DNA of 64,000 nt. Origin: Pseudomonas sp. Choline-02u-1 (GTDB taxonomy: Bacteria; Pseudomonadota; Gammaproteobacteria; Pseudomonadales; Pseudomonadaceae). The DNA is taken from NCBI RefSeq assembly GCF_002836515.1, contig NZ_PJBC01000060.1, forward strand, positions 1 to 64,000. The letters are read 5' to 3'. Position 1 is the stretch's first letter. Each line of letters starts with the position of its first letter. Of the stretch, positions 1 through 9,438 are shown in pieces. The notes under the pieces are model-generated. The model ran no database searches, was not told the DNA's origin, and saw only the letters and a list, made by a program, of their open reading frames with translations. The translations under genes and the position numbers were made by a program.

Positions 1-745
1 AGCGGTGCATCAGGCGATGCCGATGTTGAATGTGCCAACCCCTTCGCGGGCAAGCCCACTCCCACAGGGATTCGGGTTGCGCTGAAGATGGTCGATTTAC
101 CTCCGAACCAATGTGGGAGCGGGCTTGCTCGCGAAAGCGGTGCATCAGGCAATGATGATGTTGAATGTGCCAACGCCTTCGCGGGCAAGCCCACTCCCAC
201 AGGGATTTTGGTTGCACTGAAGATGGTCGATTTACCTCCGAACCATTGTGGGAGCGGGCTTGCTCGCGAATGCGGTGCATCAGGCAATGACGATATTGAA
301 TCCGCCAACGCCTTCGCGGGCAAACCCGCTCCCACAGGGATTTTGGTTGCACTGAAGATGGTCGATTTACCTCCGAACCATTGTGGGAGCGGGCTAGCTC
401 GCGAATGCGGTGCATCAGGCAATGACGATGTTGAATCCGCCAACGCCTTCGCGGGCAAGCCCGCTCCCACAGGGAATTTGGATTGGGATGAAGACTGCTG
501 ATTCGCCTGCGGACCAATGTGGGCACGGGCTTGCTCGCGAGTGCGGTGCATCAGGCAATGACGATGTTGAATCCGCCAACCCCTTCACGGGCAAGCCCAC
601 TCCCACAGGAATTCTGGTTGTACTGAAGATTGTCGATTTGCCTCCGGACCAATGTGGGAGCGGGCTTGCTCGCGAAAGCGGTGCATCAGGCGATGCCGAT
701 GTTGAATGTGCCAACCCCTTCGCGGGCAAGCCCGCCTCACAGGTT
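1..745. repeat. Tandem array of a 135-bp REPIN-containing unit
   Basis: The head REP (TGTGGGAGCGGGCTTGCTCG or a close variant) begins at 112, 247, 382, 518 and 653, giving a period of 135 or 136 bp. The window opens inside a sixth unit. Each unit has a head REP, a spacer of about 35 bp, an inverted REP (CGCGGGCAAGCCCGCTCCCA) and a non-REP linker of about 50 bp that is also conserved. Copies differ by scattered substitutions, and the last is truncated after the inverted REP. Because 135 is divisible by 3, long artefactual open frames with a 45-residue period arise; I do not treat them as genes. Confidence 0.95.
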
Positions 746-896
746 TTGGTCTGCGTTCAAAACAGATACAAATCAAAAGGCTGCACCTTTCGGCCGATCG
801 CAGATATTCTGCGCTTCACACGGGTACGGGAACCCGACGAATCTCCATGGCCAGCCACTGCCAGGAGGAGTTGCCCGATGCCAAAGGAGTGTTCGA

Positions 897-1586
897 ATGA
901 GCGAAAAAAAGCTGGAAACCACGGTCGACCGCGTCTACCAAGGGGTTTATGCGGCGATCAGCAAGCGTTCGTTGCGCCCCGGCATGAAGCTGGGCGAGGC
1001 TTCGCTGGCCGAATTGTTCAATGTCAGCCGCACGTCGGTGCGTGCTGCGCTCAAGCAATTGGAGGCTGATGGCCTGGTGACGACCGAGCCCAACAAAGGC
1101 GCGTCGGTATCATTGCCCAGTGACGCAGAGCTGCGTTCGCTGTTCGAAACCCGACGACTGATCGAAATCGGCATTGTCACCGAGCTGTGCCGGCGCAAAG
1201 ACACCGTTGCCATGCAGGACCTGCGCGAGCACTTGTTGCTCGAAGACGCCGCCCATGCGGCCGGCGACCACGAACGTCTGATCCACTTGCTTGGCGAATT
1301 CCACCTCAAACTGGCGCGCAGCCTGAACAATCCGGTGCTGCTCGACTGGTTCCAGAAGCTGATCTCGCGCGCCTCGCTGTATGCCGCCGCGCTCGACGAC
1401 GACAGTCACCAGGCTTGCCGCGACGACGAACACCTGCGCTTGCTCGAGTACATCGAGGCTGGCAATCAAAGCGCTGCGATCGAGCTGACCTGCACGCACC
1501 TCAACGGGATCGAGAAGGCGATTCTCGACGTCGCTGCAAAAATGAAAACCGGCTATCACCCGCTAAAACACCTGATTGGCGTCTGA
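897..1586 (+). CDS. GntR family transcriptional regulator (FadR/FCD type)
   Basis: This 229-residue protein has an N-terminal winged helix-turn-helix (about residues 10-75, containing LAELFNVSRTSVRAAL) and an all-helical FCD ligand-binding domain (about 85-215), with the motif ETRRLIEIGIV opening the effector domain. The family binds operator DNA as dimers and releases it on binding small organic acids or metals. The ATG at 897 is chosen because AAGGAG lies 8 bp upstream; the frame stays open further upstream only because of the repeat array. The gene stands alone, 135 bp before a histidine kinase on the same strand. No neighbouring metabolic gene identifies its ligand, so the target is unknown. 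Confidence 0.9.
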   Translation: MSEKKLETTVDRVYQGVYAAISKRSLRPGMKLGEASLAELFNVSRTSVRAALKQLEADGLVTTEPNKGASVSLPSDAELRSLFETRRLIEIGIVTELCRRKDTVAMQDLREHLLLEDAAHAAGDHERLIHLLGEFHLKLARSLNNPVLLDWFQKLISRASLYAAALDDDSHQACRDDEHLRLLEYIEAGNQSAAIELTCTHLNGIEKAILDVAAKMKTGYHPLKHLIGV

Positions 1587-1721
1587 ATGGCCCGGTGTCG
1601 CAAATCGGCTACACCTGCGATGAAACCAATACGCTTTCAGAGCCTCGAAACACACGGGCGTCGCGTCGTTGTAGCGTTGCGATAGATCGGAAAACCGCAA
1701 AAAAGGACACTGAGTCAGGCG

Positions 1722-3833
1722 ATGCAGTTTTTATCCGAAAGCCACGGCTGTGAGGGCTGGAAAGGCGAAATGGCCGAACGCATTCGGGCGTTTGACTGGA
1801 GCCATACCGAACTGGGTCCGCTCGCCGACTGGCCGGCCAGCCTGTGCAACACCGTGCAACTGATGCTGGCTTCGCCGCTGCCGATGGTGATGCTCTGGGG
1901 CCACGCCGGCTACATGATCTACAACGACGCCTATTCCGAATTCGCGGGGGGGCGCCATCCCTATCTACTCGGCGTCCCGGTTGAGCTGGGCTGGCCGGAA
2001 GTCGCCGAATTCAACCGTCACGTCGTCGACACCTGCCTGGCCGGCGGCACCTTGTCCTATCGCAACAAAGAGCTGGTATTGCTGCGCGACGGCGTCCCCG
2101 AAGATGTCTGGATGGATTTGTATTACAGCCCGGTGGCCAACGATGAAGGCGTGCCCGGCGGCGTCATGGCGATGGTCGTCGAGACCACCGAACTGGTGCA
2201 TTCCGAGCGTCTGCGCCAGGCGGCGGAAGATGCTTATCGCGCCGACAACGAACGCGTGCGTCTGGCCTTGAATGCCGGCGCACTGCTGGGCTCGTTTGTC
2301 TGGGACATCAAGAACAATCGCTTCTCCGCTGACGAACGTTTCGCCCGCACCTTTTCCTATCCGTCGGATCAGGACCTGAGCGATCTGCAACAAGAAATTG
2401 CCGAATCGCGCATCCATCCCGAGGATCATCGGTGGGTGCAGGAACGGGTTGCCCACTGCGTGCGCACTGGCGAACCGTACAACGCCGAATACCGCGTGCA
2501 GCGTGGCGATGGCCAGTATCTGTGGGTCTTGGCCAGTGGTGCCTGCGAGTTCGATGAAGACGGCAAGCCGTTTCGCTTCCCCGGTGTGCTGATTGACATC
2601 CATGAGCGCAAGAATGCTGAAGACTCGCTGCTCAAATTCACCCGCAACCTCGAACAGCGCGTGGCCGCCGAAGTGGATGCGCGACTGGCTGCGGAAGAGC
2701 AATTGCGTCAATCGCAGAAACTCGAAGCCATCGGCGGCCTGACCGGCGGCGTCGCCCATGATTTCAATAACCTGCTGCAAGTGATCGCCGGCAACCTGCA
2801 TTTGCTCGCTCGGCATGAGCCGAACAATGCCAATGTGCAACGCCGGGTCGGGGCTTCGCTGGCGGCGGTCGAGCGCGGTGCCAAATTATCTTCGCAACTG
2901 CTGGCGTTTGCCCGTCGGCAACCGCTGTCACCGGCCGTGTGCAACCCTGAGCAGATTTTCGAAGGCGTTGGCGAATTGCTGCAACGCGCCCTGGGCGAAA
3001 CCATTCAGATCGACGTGCAGTTGCCGTCGCAGCCGTGGCACATCAACGTCGACCGTAACCAGTTGGAAAACGCGATTCTCAATCTGGCCATCAACGCCCG
3101 CGACGCGATGAAGGGCGAGGGCGTTATTGGCCTCAGCGCCGCCAACGTCTGCCTGGACAGCGAATACTGCGCCGGCAAGGGCATCGCGGCCGGGGAGTAT
3201 GTTCGTGTGGCGGTCAGCGACACCGGCGTGGGTATTGCCCCACAAATGCTTGAGCAAGTCTTCGAACCGTTCTTTACCACCAAGGCCGACGGGCAGGGCA
3301 CCGGGCTCGGTTTGAGCATGGTCTTCGGCTTCGTCAAGCAGAGTGGCGGCCACGTCGAGATCGACAGCAAGCTCGGCGAAGGCACGCGGGTGCAGTTGTA
3401 TTTCCCGCGCAGCCTGCGCCCGGTCCGCGAAGAGACCGCGAGTGTCGGCGAACGCAAAGGCGGCGGCCACGAAACCATTCTGGTGGTAGAGGACAACGAC
3501 GCAGTGCGCGCTTCGGCGGTGGAATTGCTGCGCGAAGAAGGCTATCGAGTGATGACCGCGTGCAATGGCGACGTCGCCATGCAGATGTTGCTGGAAGGCA
3601 TCGAGATTGATCTGATCTTCACCGATGTGGTCATGCCCGGCCTGATCAAGAGTTCGGATCTGGCCGCATGGGCCAAGGTGCAGACGCCGCCGGTGCCGGT
3701 ACTGTTCACCTCCGGGCATACACGCGACATCATTTCCCGCGACCACCAACTCAGCCCCGATACGCATCTGCTTGGCAAACCTTACAGCCCGCAAGCGTTG
3801 CTGCAGATGATTTGCGAGGTGCTCGGCACTTGA
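1722..3833 (+). CDS. Hybrid sensor histidine kinase with C-terminal receiver
   Basis: This is a 703-residue cytoplasmic kinase without obvious membrane segments. In order it has an N-terminal PAS-like region (about 20-170), a PAS_3 fold (about 190-295, ending VLIDIHERKNAE), a coiled-coil linker, a HisKA dimerisation helix with phospho-acceptor His346 in GGVAHDFNN, and a HATPase domain with N box ENAILNLAINA and G boxes DTGVGIAP and GQGTGLGLS. It ends in a receiver domain whose phospho-acceptor is Asp635 (FTDVVMPG). No response regulator with an output domain is adjacent, so it is an orphan that probably signals through a phosphorelay. Its neighbours do not reveal the stimulus. Its kinase core resembles that of the hybrid kinase encoded at 6630-8573. 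Confidence 0.92.
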   Translation: MQFLSESHGCEGWKGEMAERIRAFDWSHTELGPLADWPASLCNTVQLMLASPLPMVMLWGHAGYMIYNDAYSEFAGGRHPYLLGVPVELGWPEVAEFNRHVVDTCLAGGTLSYRNKELVLLRDGVPEDVWMDLYYSPVANDEGVPGGVMAMVVETTELVHSERLRQAAEDAYRADNERVRLALNAGALLGSFVWDIKNNRFSADERFARTFSYPSDQDLSDLQQEIAESRIHPEDHRWVQERVAHCVRTGEPYNAEYRVQRGDGQYLWVLASGACEFDEDGKPFRFPGVLIDIHERKNAEDSLLKFTRNLEQRVAAEVDARLAAEEQLRQSQKLEAIGGLTGGVAHDFNNLLQVIAGNLHLLARHEPNNANVQRRVGASLAAVERGAKLSSQLLAFARRQPLSPAVCNPEQIFEGVGELLQRALGETIQIDVQLPSQPWHINVDRNQLENAILNLAINARDAMKGEGVIGLSAANVCLDSEYCAGKGIAAGEYVRVAVSDTGVGIAPQMLEQVFEPFFTTKADGQGTGLGLSMVFGFVKQSGGHVEIDSKLGEGTRVQLYFPRSLRPVREETASVGERKGGGHETILVVEDNDAVRASAVELLREEGYRVMTACNGDVAMQMLLEGIEIDLIFTDVVMPGLIKSSDLAAWAKVQTPPVPVLFTSGHTRDIISRDHQLSPDTHLLGKPYSPQALLQMICEVLGT

Positions 3834-3872
3834 GGCCGAGCGCTGCCACTGTTTTCCAATCAAGGCAGGTCG

Positions 3873-6506
3873 ATGACTTCCAAGCGCAATTCCAAAGCAC
3901 CCGCCGGCATGGTCCGTGTGCGCGGCGCCCGCGAACATAACCTGAAAAACGTTGATGTCGATATTCCCCGCGATGCGCTGGTAGTGTTCACCGGCGTCTC
4001 GGGATCGGGCAAGTCATCGCTGGCGTTTTCCACGCTGTATGCCGAGGCCCAGCGGCGTTATTTCGAATCGGTGGCGCCGTACGCGCGGCGGCTGATCGAT
4101 CAGGTTGGCGTGCCGGATGTCGACTCCATTGAAGGACTGCCGCCAGCCGTCGCCCTGCAACAGCAGCGCGGCACGCCGAGCGCGCGTTCCTCGGTGGGCA
4201 GCGTGACGACGCTGTCGAGCCTGATCCGCATGCTGTATTCCCGTGCTGGCAGTTACCCGCCGGGACAGCCGATGCTGTATGCCGAGGACTTTTCACCGAA
4301 CACACCGCAGGGTGCTTGCCCGGAGTGTCATGGATTGGGCCGCGTCTATGAAGTGACCGAAGCGCTGATGGTGCCGGACCCCAACCTGACCATCCGCCAG
4401 CGCGCCGTGGCGTCCTGGCCCTTGGCCTGGCAGGGGCAGAACCTGCGCGACATCCTCGTGACCATGGGCATCGATGTCGATATCCCGTGGAACAAACTGC
4501 CCAAAAAGCAGCGCGACTGGATCCTTTTCACAGAAGAAACGCCGACGGTGCCGGTGTACGCCGGGCTGACCCCGGAAGAAACCCGCGTCGCCCTCAAGCG
4601 CAAGATGGAACCGAGCTACCAAGGTACTTTCACCGGCGCCCGGCGCTACATCCTGCACACCTTTACCCACTCGCAAAGTGCGCTGATGAAGAAGCGTGTC
4701 TCGCAGTTCATGCGCGGCAGTCCGTGCCCGTTGTGCGAGGGCAAGCGGCTCAAGCGCGAGGCGTTGTCGGTGACCTTTGCGGGCTACGACATTGGCCAGC
4801 TGGCACAAATGCCGTTGCTGCAAGTGGCCGAAGTACTGAGGCCGGTGGCGGCGATCAGTTACCTGGAACAGGCTGAGGGAAGCGGCGACACCCTCAGCCA
4901 TGCGCAGACTCGCGAGGCCCGTAAACAGCAGGTCGCCCATGGCGCCAGTGGCCACGCCAGCGCGCCGGATGTGCGCCACACGCCGAACCTGTCGCTGGAA
5001 AAACGCCTGGCAGCGCAGCGTATTGCTGAAGATCTGCTGGAGCGCGTCAGCACCCTGACCGATCTCGGCCTGGGTTACCTGGCGCTGGAACGCAGTACAC
5101 CGACCTTGTCGTCGGGCGAGTTGCAGCGTTTGCGTCTGGCCACGCAATTGGGTTCGCAGTTGTTCGGGGTGATTTATGTGCTGGATGAGCCGTCCGCCGG
5201 CCTGCACCCGGCGGATGGCGAAGCGCTGTTCGAGGCGCTGCAGCGGTTGAAGGCGGACGGCAACACGCTGTTTGTGGTCGAGCACGATGTCGAAACCATG
5301 CGCCGTGCCGACTGGCTGATCGACGTCGGTCCGGCAGCGGGGGAAAAGGGCGGGCAAGTGCTGTACAGCGGCCCGCCTGAGGGGCTTGCCGAGATTGCGG
5401 ATTCGCAGACCCGCGCTTATCTGTTCGCCGAAAACCAACGACCTGAACGCACCGCGCGCAAGCCGAGCGGCTGGCTGAAGCTGGACGGCGTCACGCGGAA
5501 CAATCTGAATAATCTGAACGCCGAATTCCCCCTGGGCTGTTTCACCTCGGTGACCGGGGTGTCTGGCTCCGGCAAATCGAGTCTGGTCAGTCAGGCATTG
5601 CTGGAACTGGTCGGCGCGCAGTTGGGGCGGCCGGTGGCCGAGGTCGAGTCGCAAGAACCGAGCCTGGAAGATGACGTACAACCGCCCAGTTCCGGCCAGA
5701 TCACCGCCGGCCTGGAGTCGATCAAGCGGCTGGTGCAGGTTGATCAGAAACCGATTGGCCGTACACCGCGTTCCAATCTGGCGACCTACACCGGACTGTT
5801 CGATAACGTGCGCAAGCTGTTCGCCGCGACCCCCGAAGCGCAAGCGGCGGGCTATGACGCCGGGCAGTTTTCCTTCAACGTCGCCAAGGGCCGTTGCGCC
5901 ACGTGCGAGGGTGAGGGCTTTGTCAGCGTCGAATTGCTGTTCATGCCCAGCGTGTATGCGCCGTGCCCCACCTGTCATGGCGCGCGCTACAACCCGCAGA
6001 CCCTGGCAGTTCTCTGGCAGGGCTTGAGCATCGCGCAGGTGCTGCAATTGACCGTCGATGAAGCGGTGGCGGTGTTCGCCGAGCAGGCGGGGATACGTCG
6101 TTCGCTGGAGGTGTTGCGCGATATCGGCCTGGGGTATCTGCGCCTGGGGCAACCGGCCACCGAACTGTCCGGCGGCGAGGCGCAGCGGATCAAACTGGCG
6201 ACCGAATTGCAGCGCAGTCAGCGTGGTGCGACCTTGTATGTGCTGGATGAGCCGACCACGGGATTGCACCCGAGGGATGTCGACAGGTTACTGCAGCAGC
6301 TCGATACATTGGTGACGGCAGGGCACACGGTGATCGTCGTCGAACACGAAATGCGTGTAGTCGCGCAGAGCGACTGGGTGATTGACATCGGCCCCGGCGC
6401 GGGCGATCAGGGCGGCAGGATTGTCGCTGCCGGCACACCGCAAAAAGTCGCGGCGAGCAGAAAGAGCAAGACTGCGCCGTTTCTCGCTCGGGCGTTAAGC
6501 CGATGA
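3873..6506 (+). CDS. uvrA: UvrA-like excinuclease ATPase, short class II form
   Basis: This 877-residue tandem ABC ATPase is of the UvrA family. Walker A motifs GVSGSGKSS occur at residues 41-49 and near 562, with ABC signatures LSSGELQRLRL and LSGGEAQRIKL. Zinc-binding CxxC pairs are seen in GACPECHGLG, SPCPLCEGKR, CATCEGEG and PCPTCHGAR. Canonical UvrA is about 940 residues. Here the segment between LYSRAG and the first zinc module is very short, so the UvrB-binding domain appears to be missing, as in UvrA2/DrrC-type paralogs linked to drug or DNA-damage tolerance. It is therefore probably a second UvrA rather than the housekeeping copy. It starts 39 bp after the hybrid kinase gene and may be co-transcribed with it. 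Confidence 0.9.
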   Translation: MTSKRNSKAPAGMVRVRGAREHNLKNVDVDIPRDALVVFTGVSGSGKSSLAFSTLYAEAQRRYFESVAPYARRLIDQVGVPDVDSIEGLPPAVALQQQRGTPSARSSVGSVTTLSSLIRMLYSRAGSYPPGQPMLYAEDFSPNTPQGACPECHGLGRVYEVTEALMVPDPNLTIRQRAVASWPLAWQGQNLRDILVTMGIDVDIPWNKLPKKQRDWILFTEETPTVPVYAGLTPEETRVALKRKMEPSYQGTFTGARRYILHTFTHSQSALMKKRVSQFMRGSPCPLCEGKRLKREALSVTFAGYDIGQLAQMPLLQVAEVLRPVAAISYLEQAEGSGDTLSHAQTREARKQQVAHGASGHASAPDVRHTPNLSLEKRLAAQRIAEDLLERVSTLTDLGLGYLALERSTPTLSSGELQRLRLATQLGSQLFGVIYVLDEPSAGLHPADGEALFEALQRLKADGNTLFVVEHDVETMRRADWLIDVGPAAGEKGGQVLYSGPPEGLAEIADSQTRAYLFAENQRPERTARKPSGWLKLDGVTRNNLNNLNAEFPLGCFTSVTGVSGSGKSSLVSQALLELVGAQLGRPVAEVESQEPSLEDDVQPPSSGQITAGLESIKRLVQVDQKPIGRTPRSNLATYTGLFDNVRKLFAATPEAQAAGYDAGQFSFNVAKGRCATCEGEGFVSVELLFMPSVYAPCPTCHGARYNPQTLAVLWQGLSIAQVLQLTVDEAVAVFAEQAGIRRSLEVLRDIGLGYLRLGQPATELSGGEAQRIKLATELQRSQRGATLYVLDEPTTGLHPRDVDRLLQQLDTLVTAGHTVIVVEHEMRVVAQSDWVIDIGPGAGDQGGRIVAAGTPQKVAASRKSKTAPFLARALSR

Positions 6507-6528
6507 TGGCGGCGCCCTCGCTAGCGCC

Positions 6529-6620
6529 TTCGCGAGCAAGCCCGCTCCCACAGTTTTGTGGGTTTACCCGGAAAACTGGTCGCACACCAGATCCCTTGTG
6601 GGAGCGGGCTTGCTCGCGAA
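6529..6620. repeat. REPIN (inverted REP pair)
   Basis: Two REP arms in inverted orientation, 6529-6552 and 6597-6620, flank a 44-bp spacer. The element lies between the convergent 3' ends of the uvrA-like gene and the hybrid kinase gene. The transcript could fold into a long hairpin and act as a stabiliser or terminator. Confidence 0.9.
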
Positions 6621-6629
6621 CGCGGAGTG

Positions 6630-8573
6630 TCAGGCGCCATCAATCGTGCGGCGGATCTTGTCGAGCAGTTCGCTGATCTGGAACGGCTTGACCAGCATTT
6701 CCATCCCTGTACCCAGGAAGACCTGGCGGTTGAGCGCGGTTTCGGCGTAGCCGGTCATGAACAGGATCGGCAGCCCTTCGTGCCAGCCGCGGGCGACATC
6801 CGCCAGCTCACGGCCACTCATGCGCGGCAAGCCTACGTCGGTCAGCAGCAGGTCGATCGACGGGTCATTCTGCAAGCGCTCCAGCGCCGACTCGATATCC
6901 GCTGCCTGCGTGCAGCGGTAGCCGGCATCTTCCAGCACTTCGGTGACGAACAAGCGCACCGTGGCCATGTCCTCAACGATCAGCACATGCTCGCCACTGC
7001 CTTTGGCGTCAGGCATCGGCACAGGCGCGTCGGCCCCGGTCGGGTCGTTGGTGCCGGGCAGCATGATCGTCACTTCGGTACCTCGCCGGGCAACGCTACG
7101 GATGTGCGCGTCACCGCCGGACTGACGGGCGAAGCCGTAAATCGTCGACAGGCCGAGCCCGGTGCCCTGGCCCAGCGGCTTGGTGGTGAAGAACGGCTCG
7201 AACACCTTGTCGATCACGTTGTGTTCGATGCCGGTGCCGTCGTCGCGTACCGACAACGCCACGTACGCGCCATCGGCCAGATTCGGATCGCCGTGGGAAT
7301 AAGCGGCGTAAGTATTGACCCAGATATTGCCGCCGGAGGGCAGGGCATCGCGGGCGTTGATCACCAGGTTGAGCACGGCGCTTTCCAGCTGCACCGGGTC
7401 GACCAGCGCAATCGCCGGTTTGTTGGTCAGTTCCAGCTTGAGGGTGATGCGCTCACCGATGGTGCGCACCAGCAATTCTTCCAGCGAGCGGACATGCTCG
7501 TTGATGTCCACCGGCCGTGTATCGAGTGGCTGCTGACGGGCGAAGGCGAGCAGGCGATGGGTCAGCGAGGCCGCGCTCATCGCTGAGTTCAGCGCTGCTT
7601 CGGTGTAGAACTGCACCTTGTCCAGACGCTCATCGGCCACGCGTTTCTGGATCAGTTCCAGACTGGTGATGATCCCGGTCAGCAGGTTGTTGAAGTCGTG
7701 AGCGATGCCGCCGGTGAGCTTGCCCAGTGCATCCATTTTCTGCACTTGCAGCAATTGCGCTTCGGCGTGCACGCGCTCGGCGACTTCCTTGGCCAGCTGC
7801 GTGGTGGTGTCATCCAGCCGCGCCAGGTGAGAGCGCTCGCGGTGGCGGTGTTCGGTGACGTCCTCGACGAACACCAGGCTGAGCTCTGGGGTGCGATACG
7901 GCGAAATCTGCCATTGCGTCTCGCGAATCTCGCCCTGCACGCGCATGTTCAGCGTGCCTTTCCAGCGCTCCCCGTCGACCAGACGCAGGCGCAGTTCGTC
8001 GAGGATGGAGCATTGATCTTCGGCGAAGCATTCACGCAGCGCCTGCGGATCGCGGGTATCGACGATCAGCTGGGCAAAGGCGTGATTGCATTCATGCACT
8101 TTCAGATTGGCATCGAGTACTGCGATCGGCGCCGAGACGTTAGCGAAAATCTCGCGAAAACGTGCCTCGCTTTCGCGCAGGGCATTTTCCGTATCGCGCA
8201 CCCGCAGCAGGGTACGCAGCGTCGCCAGCAGCACATCGGGGTCGACCGGGTGAATCAGATACGCATCGGCACCGGCGTTGAGACCGGTGATGATGTCGCC
8301 GGTCTGGATCGACGCCGCTGACACATGAATCACCGGCAGCAGCGCGGTGCCCGGGTCGGCGCGCAGCAGGCGAACGATATCGAAACCGCTCATGTCCGGC
8401 AGGTTGACGTCGAGGATCAACGCATCGAGGGCTTCGCTCTCGATCAGAGCCAGGCCGTCGCTGCCGGTGCCGGCCTCAAGCACCGTGTAGCCGTGGCGCT
8501 CCAGGCGCCGGCGCAAGGCGTAGCGGGTGGCGACGTTGTCATCGACGATCAGCAGGCGGATGTCACGATTCAT
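6630..8573 (-). CDS. Hybrid histidine kinase: REC-PAS-HisKA-HATPase-REC
   Basis: This 647-residue protein begins with a receiver domain (Asp55 in LILDVNLPD). It continues with a PAS domain (about 130-250), a HisKA helix (GGIAHDFNN), a HATPase domain (DDGTGIEH, GQGTGLGLS) and a second receiver (LLTDVGLPRMSG). There are no membrane segments. I start it at the ATG at 8573, in MNRDIRLLIVDDN; the frame extends upstream but only antisense-like sequence precedes. The start overlaps the end of the preceding kinase gene by 11 bp, implying translational coupling. It is the last gene of the rsb-type operon, so its N-terminal receiver is a plausible acceptor from the kinase just upstream. Confidence 0.92.
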   Translation of the reverse strand: MNRDIRLLIVDDNVATRYALRRRLERHGYTVLEAGTGSDGLALIESEALDALILDVNLPDMSGFDIVRLLRADPGTALLPVIHVSAASIQTGDIITGLNAGADAYLIHPVDPDVLLATLRTLLRVRDTENALRESEARFREIFANVSAPIAVLDANLKVHECNHAFAQLIVDTRDPQALRECFAEDQCSILDELRLRLVDGERWKGTLNMRVQGEIRETQWQISPYRTPELSLVFVEDVTEHRHRERSHLARLDDTTTQLAKEVAERVHAEAQLLQVQKMDALGKLTGGIAHDFNNLLTGIITSLELIQKRVADERLDKVQFYTEAALNSAMSAASLTHRLLAFARQQPLDTRPVDINEHVRSLEELLVRTIGERITLKLELTNKPAIALVDPVQLESAVLNLVINARDALPSGGNIWVNTYAAYSHGDPNLADGAYVALSVRDDGTGIEHNVIDKVFEPFFTTKPLGQGTGLGLSTIYGFARQSGGDAHIRSVARRGTEVTIMLPGTNDPTGADAPVPMPDAKGSGEHVLIVEDMATVRLFVTEVLEDAGYRCTQAADIESALERLQNDPSIDLLLTDVGLPRMSGRELADVARGWHEGLPILFMTGYAETALNRQVFLGTGMEMLVKPFQISELLDKIRRTIDGA

Positions 8574-9438
8574 CGACGTTCTCCAGAGCGATTGCCAGCG
8601 GGATGATGACGAAGAATGTCGAGCCGACGCCCGGCGTGCTTTCAACCCCGACTTCACCGCCGAGCAGGGCGGCGAAACGCTTGCACAGTGACAGGCCCAG
8701 GCCGGTGCCGCGCAGACGCTTCTGCAATGGCGAATCGACTTGGGAAAAGTCCTCGAACAGCGTGTCATGCAACTCGGCAGCGATGCCGATGCCGGTGTCG
8801 CTGACGGCAAAGCGCACCTTGTCTTCACCTTCCAGTCGCGCCGACACGCGCACTTCGCCACGGGTGGTGAATTTCAGCGAGTTGGAAATGAAGTTGCGCA
8901 GGATCTGCCCGAGCTTCTTGTCATCGGTATACAGGCGCGGCAGGCCCAGCGGCTCTTCGAAGATCAGATCCACCGCCGAAGCATCGACGATTGGCCGGAA
9001 CATCCCGCGCAGGGCCGAAAACAGGTCGAACATGTCGAACCAGGCCGGCGAGATGCTGATGCGCCCGGCTTCGATCTTCGCCAGATCCAGCAGGTCATCG
9101 ACCATGTCGCTGAGCTCACGTGCGGCAGTGCTGACGAATGTCACCTGCTTGTGCTGTTCAGGGCTGAGCGGGCCGTCAAGCTCGTCGGCGAGCAAACTGG
9201 TGATGCTCAGAATCGAGCCCAGCGGCGTACGGAATTCATGACTCATGTACGACAGGAAACGGCTTTTCAGATCCGATGCCTGACGCAGTTCTTCAGCCTG
9301 AGTGTCGAGCTCGGCGTACAGCGCCAGCACGCCCTGGTTGGTTTCATCGAGCTCTTCGCGCAGGGCAGTGGTTTCGCGCTGCAACTGAGCGATGAGCGCC
9401 GCCTGTTCGGCAGGGCTCAGGGTTGTCGATTCAGCCAT
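8563..9438 (-). CDS. Soluble sensor histidine kinase, rsb operon
   Basis: This is a 291-residue kinase with no sensor domain beyond an N-terminal coiled coil (about 10-60). The HisKA box is FLSYMSHEFRTPL. The HATPase domain has N box NFISNSLKF, G1 VSDTGIGIA and G2 RGTGLGLSLCKRF. The ATG at 9438 is preferred over the in-frame ATG at 9456 because GGAGG lies 6 bp upstream. It overlaps the end of the phosphatase gene by 8 bp. The lack of an input domain and its place directly behind the stressosome genes suggest that its activity is set by protein-protein contact, for example with an RsbT-like switch; that is inference. Confidence 0.9.
   Translation of the reverse strand: MAESTTLSPAEQAALIAQLQRETTALREELDETNQGVLALYAELDTQAEELRQASDLKSRFLSYMSHEFRTPLGSILSITSLLADELDGPLSPEQHKQVTFVSTAARELSDMVDDLLDLAKIEAGRISISPAWFDMFDLFSALRGMFRPIVDASAVDLIFEEPLGLPRLYTDDKKLGQILRNFISNSLKFTTRGEVRVSARLEGEDKVRFAVSDTGIGIAAELHDTLFEDFSQVDSPLQKRLRGTGLGLSLCKRFAALLGGEVGVESTPGVGSTFFVIIPLAIALENVDES

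Noticed and set aside
1..745. CRISPR array
   Set aside because: The repeat unit is 135 bp, units are nearly identical throughout without unique spacers, and no cas genes are present.
88..1069. Long open frames (137 and 219 residues) with 45-residue repeats across the REPIN array
   Set aside because: The period is 135 bp, a multiple of three, so the frames are by-products of the DNA repeat. They lack credible ribosome binding sites and run antisense-like into the GntR gene.
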